The notes under the pieces were generated by a model. It worked only from the letters and a program-made list of their open reading frames with translations, was not told where the DNA came from and did no database searches. From positions 22,278,501-22,342,500 of the forward strand of contig BSBM01000753.1 in NCBI GenBank assembly GCA_027924585.1: DNA of 64,000 bases. Reading direction: 5' to 3'. This document shows, one piece after another, positions 22,001 through 33,389 of the stretch. How positions within the stretch are numbered: the stretch's first letter is position 1; each line of letters starts with the position of its first letter. The position numbers and the translations under genes were made by a program. This DNA comes from Larix kaempferi (taxonomy: Eukaryota > Streptophyta > Pinopsida > Pinales > Pinaceae).

Positions 22001-23748
22001 CAGGCTTCACGTGGTTTGACAACGTGGATAGACAGCATTACACTCCACTAAAGAGTTGGTTCAGAACCATTAATGTTTGGACGAGACACCATCAACTTAT
22101 CAGATCGATGCAGCAGCGACATTAATAACCGTCACTTCCTTACCAGTGTCGTATTTAATGCTTGGTGTAATGTCGTTCATTATCAATACATAGAGTAAGG
22201 TCAGGATTGCATTGTATATCACTTCATCGCTATGGTATTAACCATCGAATGCATGATTACATAAATCAAAAGTTTGTATTGGTAATAATCGCATGCATAT
22301 AAGATTTAGATAGTTAGAACTTAGGTTAGAAAATAGTATCGGTACATTGTAATATTATTACAATAAACCATATAAAAGTTGTTTATTATAATAATGCACC
22401 AATATCACATTAGAATGGTTCACCCTATAGTTAAAAAGGGTCCACACTTATATTGTATTATGTTCTTAAATAAAATATGATTTTGACTTTATAAATATCA
22501 AGACTATATCCATATATATATAAATTATAAATGGAGAAAGTAGAAGCTACCATAGTTATCTTAAATAAAATACCAAGCATTGAAATAGTAAGTGAAACTT
22601 GATGTTTTTTTTCCTTGGAGGTGAAACTTGATGTTATAATAAAGGAATAAAGTTCAAATTGAATTTGTCCATCAATCATTTCACCTGGTAGTAAAAGGTT
22701 TCATGAATTGGAAAATATTGGTAGAATCATATTAGCAATTCATTCTTCAAATCTAGTAATTAATCTTAAGATTTTTAAGCATAGATATTTCTACCAAGAT
22801 AATGTACTTTTGAACCCTGTTTAAATATTATTAACTTCTGCAACTTGTATTTTTTTTCGAAATAATACATTTAGAACTTGGATAGAATTCCATACCTGAA
22901 ACAAGGAGGTACTTATAATTTCTTTAACCAAATAAGACAACTAATTGGAAAATATAAATACTCTTAAACATTGTTTTGTCATTGTTATCCTTACCTGCAA
23001 ATATTCGCAAGAAGGACAAGTACAAATGCTTTAGCTAATTAGCTAAGTAAGTCTCGGGGCACCTCGCAGGAACCCTTTCATCACCATCCCGAAATTAAAA
23101 CTGTCAGTACCTTGTCAAGGAGAACTCTGTCTTATATTGTTTTGAAATTTCAGTTATTACAACTACAAACAAATTAGTGTCGTAATCATTTTTATGGAGG
23201 TAAGACACATCACTGTCTTAAAGCATCATTAGTTAAAAGGAAATAGTAGTTAAATTGTTATATACATTAATGACTTTATTATTTAATACTGCCTTAACAA
23301 GCATTTATTACTTCTGCAATCACAATTTTAACATTTAATGTTGGTATAATTTTTTTTAAAATTTTATGAAATTATAGGGATGTTACATTGCTCAAGGACA
23401 ATAATCCAAAGAGACTTCCATCGATATTATCATTGGTACACTATTATCAAATTTATTCAAAACTTAGGATCATAAGCAATATCAAATAAAAATGGAAGGT
23501 CCTTAAGTCTTAGGTGGGTATGAATTGAGCCCGTGATTTGGACGTATGAATCCATCCCATGATTTGGAGGTTATTCCTCAACACTCCCAAATAAAATAAC
23601 CCCCAATATTTATATTACTATGTCAAATAAAAAAAACCCCTTGACCCCTTAATACGGGGCAATATATTTTTGAGGTTTTTAAGAGTATTCAACCCCCCAA
23701 TATGAATGGACGTGATATGATATTGCCTCACTAGTGAACCCCCCGTGG
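19009..23748. mobile_element. Candidate DNA transposon or gene-carrying segment with 16-bp inverted ends
   Basis: The left end reads CCACGGGGGGTTCACT (19,009-19,024) and the right end is its exact reverse complement (23,733-23,748). Weaker inverted similarity continues inward for about 30 bases (matching CATA, CACG and TTC blocks). No transposase is visible and no clear target duplication flanks the ends, so the class is unknown. It contains two spliceable exons of a gene-like sequence at 21,348-21,560. It may be a non-autonomous, gene-carrying element (inference). Apart from these exons, 19,025-21,347 and 21,900-23,732 show no gene. Confidence 0.45.
21348..21560 (-). pseudogene. Two exons of an unidentified plant gene (5' part)
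   Basis: On the minus strand an exon ends at 21,510 with donor CTCAAG|GTAATATG, and a second exon runs 21,412-21,348 between acceptor TTGCAG|GG and donor CTG|GTAAGTC. Joined in phase they give a peptide beginning CWGWIFGLSTQG and continuing SIKGLTSNLAGQMNVEDSAV, open throughout. No ATG is seen right before WGWIFG, so the start may be lost or lie in another exon. About 300 bases upstream (21,560-21,860) are leader-like. I do not recognise the protein. No third exon is evident at lower coordinates, so it is either a captured 5' fragment or the start of a gene with very long introns. Confidence 0.5.
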
Positions 23749-24885
23749 AAATAATAGATGAATTTAAAACTAGAGTTTGAACCCTGGGAAGCCCATGCCA
23801 TTTGGCCCTTGCTCAATAAAAAGGAAAATCAAAATTATAATCTACAGGAGACATAAGTTGTGTATAGTATTTCCTAACTTTAATATCTAAATCTAATTGA
23901 GCTGTATGGAAAAATTGTAGTTCGTACCTGATTCTTGAAGCTTTCCCTTCCCTTGTAGAGCTTGCACACTCAAACATTGGTTAATGGAAAAATTATGTAT
24001 TGACTTGGATGACTTGTAGAATGATATTTAACTGAATAACCTTGGGACTAACATGTTCCTCCCAACCATGAACCATAGGCCATTCCTGATTCTAACTGGA
24101 TCCCCCCGAGTTGGTTCCAACATGCAATAAAAAAAGTAGAGGACCTAGGATAGGCTATTGATGATATCTAGTAGAATAGTAAGCTTCTTCAGTTATGTAG
24201 GACAACTCTCTTCTTTTACCATAAGATAGTGATAGAAGAAAAGATGCCCTCCTCTTGGGATATGTCCTTCTTTATATAGGTGAGTTTGTTTGGAATATAG
24301 CTGTTGAGTTTAAATAATAATAATTCATTTTTTTTAATTTAAATTGAATTATAATATTTATAAAAGGTATTTTACTAATTATTCATTCCTATTTTATGTA
24401 AGACTTTTATTTTGTTACAATTAGATGTATCTTTAAGTTAGATCATAATCTTTTCTTTAAGTATAATAATAATAATAATAATAATAACATAAGAAATATC
24501 CTATGTATAACTTTTATGCATGCTATTTACGTAAGTAAGCTTTTCTTTTATAAATAACCAATTTGGTTATTTAATAATTAAATATCATATTAACTCTTTG
24601 ATTTAAATATGTACATATCATAATAACTCTTTGATTTAATTATGTACATATCATAATAACTCTTTGATTTAATTATGAACATAACATAATAATTCTTTGA
24701 TGAATATTAAATGCAAGGTCCAACTCTTTGGACAGGGTCTTTTGGTAAGCTTGGTTAGTTGGCTAGGTTAGGTGCCTCTAGGTCCCTCTTTCATGTTGGA
24801 TTCCTTCGTTTAACATGGTAGTTCCTGCAGTTCTTGATGAGATATAGAAAATGATTCATTTAACCAATTTAAATAAATGTGATGA
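23749..24885. other. Intergenic stretch with simple repeats
   Basis: I see no gene. It contains an (AAT)n microsatellite at about 24,460-24,487 and a 33-bp tandem repeat (start points 24,591, 24,624, 24,657, 24,690; core TAACTCTTTGATTTAA). Confidence 0.6.
24591..24700. repeat. 33-bp tandem repeat, about 3.3 copies
   Basis: TAACTCTTTGATTTAA recurs at exact 33-bp spacing with few changes. Confidence 0.8.
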
Positions 24886-26033
24886 GTAGAGTCGCGGTTA
24901 TGTCTCAGAATTGATCACAAATAATAGTTTGTTTTAAGATAACATTACAAATTATAAGGCCAAAGCATCTATGATCCAATAGGCTCTTCCATCCATAATG
25001 TCCTTTTATGTGACCGACAAGGCAATGTAGTCACGGATGGAGAAGTGTCATTTTAGTTGATAACAATCTCAACAAACAAAAAGACCATGAACCTCGAAGT
25101 ACCTCCAAGATAACACTCATCCACTTCCACAAACATTCCCAAAGAATCCCCAATACCTTTGAGGCCTTCCTTTAACCATAATTCCAACGGAAGATGTGGG
25201 AATTTTACACACAACTAGGCACAAGAAAGAACTTCGTATCTCAAATCAAATAACAAGTTCCAAAGTTTCAAAGATAATGTTTACCTATCAACTAGCATCT
25301 CCCCAAAACCCGTTGCACTTCCAATTTGTTTCAAAAAAAAAACCCAAACAAACCATGAGCCAAAGAATGGATAGATGGACATGCACCCACCAACGGTTCC
25401 CAAACATCCTTACCCTTGAAAAAAGAGAAACCAAACCAAGTCTATGGCCATGGATTTAACAACTGGAACGCTAACTACAAGATTAGCAATCTCCATATCT
25501 CTAATCTAGCTCCCATAACCAAAGACAAATTACCTCCTGTTGAATGTATAACTTTACGCCTTTTTTCAAAATCACTAGAGAAACTTGAGGTTTGCAACTC
25601 TTTAAGTTGTAAAGATAGAGTTTTGAGCCAATAAACCCTTTAGTGAGCTCTATATCCTGCAATAATCCCACTTCCTTGGAGGAAACACCCAGCTCGTGCA
25701 AGACCTCATAGTCTGCACTTATTAATCCATCTAATCCATCAGCCCCAAGATTGAGTACTAAATTGGACGAAAAAGACGACTACCCCTCATCTTGACAATC
25801 TACCAGCCTGACATCGGTGCGACCTACCACTCATGTCTTTGACCTCGAAAAGGACCCTCACTAGATACCAAGTACCCTTAATAGGGACCTTCATCGGATG
25901 TGAAAGAAACTATCGACCCTCCCATTAGTTGAGCAAGCTGAGGTGCCACTTGTGCGCCACCCGCAACAATTGTTTCACACGGATCCACCTCACTCTCATT
26001 TGAATAATCCACCAAAGATTGAATAACCTCCAT
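24886..26033 (-). pseudogene. DUF4283-type LINE ORF1-like pseudogene, second copy of the 675-bp repeat plus its N-terminal part
   Basis: The minus strand has an ATG at 26,033 followed by an open, acidic N-terminal segment (MEVIQSLVDYSNESEVDP) until a TAA about 51 codons later. The domain part at 25,560-24,886 matches the first copy exactly and carries the DUF4283-like blocks LPLELW and IGDSLGMFVEVDE. Between them lie frame changes and stops. DUF4283 proteins are nucleic-acid-binding ORF1 products of plant LINEs or related elements. No zinc knuckle is visible downstream. This copy continues beyond the shared block, so it is the less truncated version. Confidence 0.6.
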
Positions 26034-28982
26034 CACACTGCCTACAGTAAGAACACTCTAGGAACCCTAGAAACTATAAACCCCATCCTCTAAAGGCACA
26101 CAATTGTATTCTCAAATAGTTCTCTCTCTATATATATTGTTATTTTTCAAATTATTTTTTAATTTTGATTAGATATTAAGCATTTCCAAAATAAATCTAT
26201 ATAAAATTGATTCTAGTCAAATTATTTTGGAGTGTTTTCATCTTTATCATACCATTAAACTTTTTCACAACTAATGAGACCATTGACTCAAATTGCTCAT
26301 GGTTCAAAAAGAAAAGAAAGTAACATCGTACTAGGCACATCAGACAAGAGGACCATTAAACTTTTTCACAACTAATGAGACCATTAAACTTGATATGATG
26401 TTTAGCTCTATAAAATATAAATTTATAAAAGATTAGTTTTTGTGGATTATCGAGATAGAATAGAATTCCATCCATGCATTTGTCATTATGTCATTATATA
26501 TTTATAATGAAAATAAAATTAAGTAAATGAATAATAATTTAAAATTCCAATATTTTCATAATGAAAATAAAATTATGTAAAAGATTTACTGAATGGGAAA
26601 TTATAGCTAGAAAAGTGTATAAATTTCATAGCCGGTATATGTAATCTTTCTTAATTAATGTTAAAAAGTAATGGTTAAGTCACCATAAGTTATAAGTTCA
26701 AATTAAATACGTCTAGTGATGAGCAGATCGGTCTTCCATTTAAATTAAGACTAGCCTCTGCCGAGGTTAGATACCCATACTACCGAACCCATCCTAACAG
26801 TGTAGGGATTCCTCATGGAAAAAAAAATAAAACAAAAACTGATGCTACCTGAAAATGATGTACAACAATCTACAGAACGCTGGAAACTACAGCTGGAATG
26901 GAAAAAGATCATGACTGGAAATGGAATGAAAAATATAAATTCTATATAGTACCACGATGTCGGCTCGAACATGCTGCACCCCTTCTGCATTAGCAGCCTC
27001 CACAGTCCACACCTTCCCAGCCGTCGGGCGAGCGGTTGCTTCCATTGTCGGCATAGAGCATGGCGGCAACAAGCCCGTCAATGCCGTTGCTGCCAATCGC
27101 CACATCAAAAAAATATGCTACTTCAGCATTGGGGACGTCAGTTTTCCTCTACAGGGCTCCTTACAGATACAACAACATTCCTTGCATTCTCCGTAGACCT
27201 TTCTGGTTTGTAGGCCTCTTGTTGATAAGCTACTTCTCTCACTCCTAGATGAACATAAAATTGTTCCCCATCATATATATGATCTGGTAGTTGAACCTGG
27301 TCTGAAAAGGATTTGCTCATGTAACATTCAAGCCTCAATGCTTATGTATTAGCCTCCGCCAAACGCCCACGTAGAGTAAATGGCACAACATAAAGTTTTA
27401 GAAGGAAAATATATGCATATATACATCCCTAATGTATGCTTCCATGTTGTCAAAGTAGCAAAAGAGGGTGAACAATATTTTACAATAAATGGTCAAGATT
27501 CAAAATGAATAGCGTTCAAAAGTTAATCTTTGTGTTTAAACAATAACATAGAATAAATAGTGTGTAAACAATTCTATAAATGTAAGTTTTATTTAAAATA
27601 GGTCTTGCATAGTTTCTAAATAGGTTAATTTATCTTTAGAATCTCTAAAATTGAATTCTCTGTTCAACAAATTTTGGTAGTAAGCAACTACTTCAGTATG
27701 TGGTCGGTCTTAGGTATGAGTGATACGAATAGTGGCTAGGAACAATAGTTTTGTCATTATCAAAACCCCCTAACAATTAGACCTAATGCTACATATAGAT
27801 TTCACCTTTTACATTACAATTACAAGTAAAAATATTAAGGAAGACAAGAAGTTAAGTACATTTTCTACTAGATCTTGTTGATTGGTAGCTCCATCCATAG
27901 ACTCCGGAAACAAAACTAAAATAGTTGCACTGAATAGCAAAGCCCCAAGCTTTGGTCTCTCCATCATCCTCCAACTTTAGAGGTCTCCAAGTCTAAAGAT
28001 CCTTTGGTTAAATTTCACTCTAAGATAATTTTTTTCGTCTAAGAAAATATCCAGATTCAATACATACACCTAAAAAATTTAGACAAATCCTCTAAACTTT
28101 TCTATTATCGATGAAATTACTCCTCCGAAAAAAAATGCCTAGCACAATCAGCTATACAGCTTCTGCTTGTAGAAAAACACTGGCAAATCCTATCAAGATA
28201 ATTATATTCTCTTCTTTCTTTCAAATGCAAACCAAAATCTCACACCTTAAGCTAGAAGCAACCAAAAACTCAATTTCACCACTCAACTACCACGAAACAA
28301 CTTCAAAGTCTCGTAGAGTCCACTACAATGAAAAATAATGATTAAAATTGCAATGCGAGAGATTGGATGTAAATAAATAGTGTTTAAACAATAACATACA
28401 ATAAAGGATGAAAAAAAACATAGAAGAAGAATATCCCGATAGTCAATTATTGAAGATCGATGATTTTGTATATTAGGTGGTCTAGCTAGATTTGTAGGTA
28501 TCATCGTAAAGTATGCAGGTTGGATGGTGGGTGAGAAAGGGATATTGGGATGGACTGGAGGGTTTTTCATTCAGTTATGAAAGTGAACTAATAGATGGAG
28601 TGATCTGGAGCGAACTCAGCCTCTCGCAATCAAGTTAGCCTTATTGCAAATTTTATATTCATTAAACTATATTTGATGTCATAGGTAGCAACAGTAGTGG
28701 CATTTTTAGAGATTTTAGTTTTATAATTCAATTTTATTTATTTATAGTTTTTGACAATTAAAAACGCTCCTGCAAGGATTTATGTCCCATCAGAAACTAT
28801 GCCTTGCGCCAATTAAAAAATCAGATTATTGTATTTTAAAAATTATAGTATTTTTTTTTTCAAAATATTATATTTAATAATTACGAAAACTTTTCAATAA
28901 TTAATGTCTAAAAAAAAATTATTGTAAGTCAATGAAGATTGACTAACCAATGGTTATTATATCCTTGGCTTGGCAGGGAATA
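26034..28982. other. Stretch with no identified gene, including a GC-richer island
   Basis: Positions 26,940-27,340 are GC-richer than the surroundings and open in several frames on both strands, but I recognise no protein and no splice pattern that decides a frame. Two copies of a block containing CATTAAACTTTTTCACAACTAATGAG lie near 26,250-26,390. The rest is AT-rich and stop-rich. Confidence 0.5.
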
Positions 28983-30284
28983 ATAAACATCATCATTATT
29001 TATAATAATATTTTTTTTGTTAGGAAAAAAACCATAACTTGTTATTCAAACATTTGAATCAAAGTTACATGTAATATTCAAAACTACTGCTCTCACCAGT
29101 GTCACACCAAATCTTTATTACAAGAGAACCAATATAAAGGCCTAATACTTCCCATGCTCCACATATCAAAACAATTCTTCAAACCCTATACATTCAAAAT
29201 AAAGTTGAATACATGTAGCTTAATACTCCCCACTCATAAAAATAGAGCTTTAAAAATTAAAGAAAACCAAAAAATTTAAGCTTAAAATAGTCTATCCCAA
29301 AGCTTATTCAACTACAATTATATATATATATATATATAACTGGCATGTATGTTAAATTAAATCGTTCTCATAAATTTCTTCTTTGGATCAGATGTGGAGA
29401 AGGTACAAACACCAAGGTTGAGCTTATGGCCCTTTGGGGTTTATTATTATTTGCTCTAAACAGAAATATTGTTGACTTATTATGGCTGGTAATTCTATAG
29501 CTTTTGTGGATTGGACTATAGGGAAATTTAATCTCCAAGTTACTTAGCTACACCATTGGAAACAGAGGATTGAAGTTTTATTTCGTTTAGTCACATTTAT
29601 CGGCATTTCAACTGTGAAACTAATAGGCTTTCCAAAAAGGGGGTGGGTCTTGATCAAGGACAGATCTTGTTTGAATAACAGGAAGATCAAAGTATGTTAT
29701 ATAATGGCAATCTTCATAGTTGAATAATGCTAAAATTGTTACTCTTCTTGAGACAGTTTTAGCCTATATTTTTCGGATTCATTTTTTGCAATATTTCGAA
29801 ATCTATGCTTATTGCGTACCTTTGTACTTATGTTGGAGGCACTGGGAGATAGTTTCTAGACTAGTTTTTGGATTAAATTTTTCAATACTTTGGAAGTTGT
29901 GCTTATTATATGCTAGAAGCATAGTGAGATATAGCTTATATTTTTGGTATGTAAAAGGAAGATCAAGTATCTAGTTGAATCTCAACAGATAACTTTAAGT
30001 ATGGTTTTTTTTTTACTTTGATGTATTTATAAGTTGTGGGATGAGAGATTATTTTTAGAAATAGGTATGTAATTTTGATTCATCTTTAAATAATAAGTTA
30101 CAGGTTTTGTTTTTATGAAAAGAAAAATATTCTAATAAATAAACTATTTTTTTAATTTTGTAAATTTAAAATGAAAAAAAAAACTATTTTGAATATTCAT
30201 AAGTATATGGGTAATCTTATGAAAAAGTTATTAATAAATTAATAAATGAACCATAAACATCATCATTATTTATAATGATATTTT
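28983..30284. repeat. 32-bp direct repeats bracketing 1.24 kb
   Basis: ATAAACATCATCATTATTTA and the 12 bases after it occur at 28,983-29,014 and 30,253-30,284 with one mismatch. The intervening DNA has a (TA)n run near 29,320-29,338 and no recognised gene. An insertion or local duplication is possible. Confidence 0.5.
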
Positions 30285-30382
30285 AATAAAAACTAAAAAA
30301 CAAAATATTTTTTTGAATCTTGTAAATTTAAAATGAAAAAATAAAATTTGAATGTTCTCTACATAAGTAGTTGTGTAGTTTT

Positions 30383-33373
30383 GTGGTCAGTGGAGCTATA
30401 TCTGCATTTTTTTGATCTGATGGGTGGTGAACTACAAGAATTAGTGAATTTCTCCAAAATCAATGGATACATCCCAGGTGGTCTTAACTCCACATTTGTC
30501 ACCCTTATTCCGAAGAAAGATAAGCCATTATCTTTTGGTGAATTTCGTCTGATTGCTCTTTGTAATCTACTTTACAAGCTCATCTCAAAAATTATAGCTG
30601 ACAGAATGAAGTCTGTTCTATCTGTTCACATCTCTGCTGAACAATTTGGTTTTTTAGCGGGAAGGCAGATACATGATGCGATAGGCATTTCCCAGGAGCT
30701 GATGCACAGTATTAATATCTACAAGAAAAAAGCCCTATTGCTCAAAATGGACTTGGAGAAAGCTTATGACAGGGTTAACTTGTCATTTCTCAGAATGATC
30801 CTCATCAGAATTGGGGTGCCCTCTTTGATTATTAAGTGGATTATGGCCTGTATTACCTCCATGAATATCTCAGTGCTTGTAAATGGTAGTCCATCTGTGT
30901 TTTTCAGATGCTCCAGGGGGATTAGACAGGGTTGTCCCCTATCTCCACTACTATTTATATTGATTATGGATGGCTTCAGTAGACTGGTTAATAATGCTTT
31001 ATTGAGAGGCTAGATTAAAGGTATTAAGATTGCAAAGGATTGTGTGATCTCACACATATTGTTCGTAGATGATGTTCTTGTGGCTGGTGTTGACTCTATG
31101 GAGGAGTGGACTATGTACAAGCAAATTATTCAGACTTTCTGCAGAGCATCAGGTATGCTAGTTAGTTCTGCCAAGTCGAATTTTTATCATTACTCTCTTA
31201 ATGATGATCAGCTTAGAGGCATCCAATCGATCCTGCCTTATAATTGCTGTCCCATTGAACAAGGTTTCAAATATCTTGGCTTTATCCTTAAGCCGAACAA
31301 TTATCAAATTAAGGATTGGTTTTGGCTACTGAGAAAAGTTGAGGCACGTATAGCACAGTCGCCTTACAGGCTCTTGTCAATTGGTGGTAAGCTTATATTA
31401 GTAAAGTCTGTTCTCTCCAGCATACCTGTTTATTGGTTTTCCTTGCTTGAAGTACCAACTTATATCATCAAGACCATTAAAATGTACTTCTTCAATTTTC
31501 TTTGGTCTGGGACTGCCAGTTGTGAAAAAATTCCTATGGTCGCTGCTGATACTCTCTCTAGAGCATATAGATTTGGAGGTTGGGGCATTAAAGACTTGGA
31601 TTCTTTCAATATTGCCCTCAGATTAAAAAGTGCTTGGAGGGGTATTTTTGGCAAAACCCTCTGGTCTAGACTCATACACAACAAATATATAAAATCGGAT
31701 GTTTTCTGTTGGATTAGAAATCCAAAATTGGTATGTTGGAATTTCTCTCCTATGTGGAGGGGTTTTATGAAAATTTTCCACTGGATTAAAAATGATCTTT
31801 TATGGCAAGTAGGTTATGGAAACTAGATATGTGTTGGGATTGATCCTATTATAGGGTTTGAACATGAATATATCCTTCCTCCTATCATCTCTTAGTATCT
31901 GTAGATTTTAGGACTATCCACTTTGAATAAAATTCATCATCACAGACTTGGGAATGAGGTCAATGCGAAGTGGTTGTCTGCACGAGAGATTGGCCTATCT
32001 GGTTATTTAGCTCAGATCTGGGATGACTACATCAAGAATTTAAATTCAGCTAGTGTCAAATTGAACAATGATGGTGATAAACTTGTTTGGGGTGGAAATC
32101 CTGCATCTGGTATTGTCTCGGCTCAAACTGCATACTCTAGAATTCTACAGGAAAAGTTTATCTTCCCAAAGGATTGGTGGTATAAGAGGATCTAGCAATG
32201 GGCTATTCCTTTAAAGCTGAAATGTTTCATTTGGTTAGTTTTGCAAGACAAATTGGAGACATGGGAAAACTTGTGCAAATGGGGTTGGATTGGTCCTAGT
32301 TTCTGTGTTCTTTGTAAAAATGCAGCTGAAACAAATCAACATCTGTTTGTCCATTGCTCGTTTAGTAGAAAAATCTGGGATGTGGCGTCTTATAATCTAA
32401 AAATCACCCAATGCTGGGATGTTGGTGAATTTAATAAATGCTTTTTAAACTGGTATAGACACTGCAAGCAACATTTTTATATTGTTGTTTGTATTCCATG
32501 GGCTATTTGGTTTACCAGAAACAATGCCATCTTCCAGAATTCTTCGTCTGATATTGTGCAATGCAACTTGATTGCACTAAAAATGCTTTCTACATGCGAG
32601 GTGGATAAATAGAAGTTGATGTCTGACAGAATTAGCTTTTTTAATCTCAAAGTGGATCAGCCTATCCTTTTCTTTGACGGTGCATCACAATTTGGTTTAT
32701 GTGCAGTTGGGGGTGTCATATACCTTAATGATACTCATTTTTTTTTTTCTGTCAAGCTCAATTGTGGCACGGGATCAAACATGAAGGGTGAATTAATGGC
32801 GTTCTGGTGTGTACTTAAGGTTGCTAATAGCTTTGGTTTGGTTAATATCAAGGTATATGGTGATTCTCGGGTCACCATCAAATGGGCGGCGGGTGACTTC
32901 AAGCTCAATGTTATGAATCTGAGGCATTGGGCTATTAGAACACATTTTTAAATATCAAAGCAACAGGATATCAAGTTCGAACATATTTATAGAGAGCATA
33001 ACTCTCTGGCTGACAAGCTCTCCAAACATGCTCTATCTGGTATAGAAGGACAATTGATCTGGGAGGAATGGTGTGACAGCTGCATCCTGGATAGTGGGTC
33101 TATTTACTTTCTTGACTGATCTGTTGTTGGCCATGTTTTTGGCATTTTTGTATCTGTTGATTTCCATTTTTGAGTTTTTTGTATGTATAGTGGTTTAAGC
33201 ACCTCCCGAGCTATGATGATAGCTTTGATAGTTTTGAGTGGTTCCTGATACTTCTTGCAGTTCAGAACTTACAAGTTGATTAGTAAATGATTCAACTGTT
33301 TGAATCAAGAGCTTTCATTGTACTATTTGATTCGTTTTGAATATCAATAGTAGTTATTTTCGCTGGAAAAAAA
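30383..33373 (+). mobile_element. 5'-truncated LINE (plant L1 type) with poly(A) and target duplication
   Basis: The element ends in a short A-run (33,367-33,373). It is flanked by GTAGTTGTGTAGTTTT (30,367-30,382) and GTATTTGTGTAGTTTT (33,374-33,389), a 16-bp target duplication with one mismatch. Its 5' end starts inside ORF2, so the endonuclease and ORF1 are missing. This is the normal outcome of incomplete target-primed reverse transcription. Confidence 0.88.
30384..33119 (+). pseudogene. LINE ORF2: reverse transcriptase, zinc-binding RT domain and RNase H
   Basis: One continuous frame runs from the 5' truncation to TGA at 33,119. It is interrupted by seven stop codons and no frameshift: TAG at 31,011, 31,824, 31,893, 31,902, 32,193 and 32,610, and TAA at 32,949. 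Reverse transcriptase motifs are clear: NSTFVTLIPKKDKPLSFGEF, KMDLEKAYDRVN, RGIRQGCPLSPLLFIL and a changed active site FVDDVLVAG where FADD is usual. Downstream are YLGF, GGWGIKDL, the zf-RVT-type block (WAIPLKLKCFIWL, CVLCKNAAETNQHLFVHC) and an RNase H domain (LFFDGASQFG, MKGELMAFW, VYGDSR, REHNSLADKLS). Endonuclease is absent through truncation. Several stops sit where tryptophan is expected, suggesting TGG to TAG decay. Confidence 0.9.
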
Positions 33374-33389
33374 GTATTTGTGTAGTTTT

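Noticed and set aside
18336-25560. The 675-bp direct repeats as an LTR pair
   Set aside because: They lack TG...CA ends, a primer site and a polypurine tract, and they encode DUF4283-type sequence.
26957-27248. Three overlapping plus-strand frames
   Set aside because: All three are open together because of local composition; none can be preferred, so none is called.
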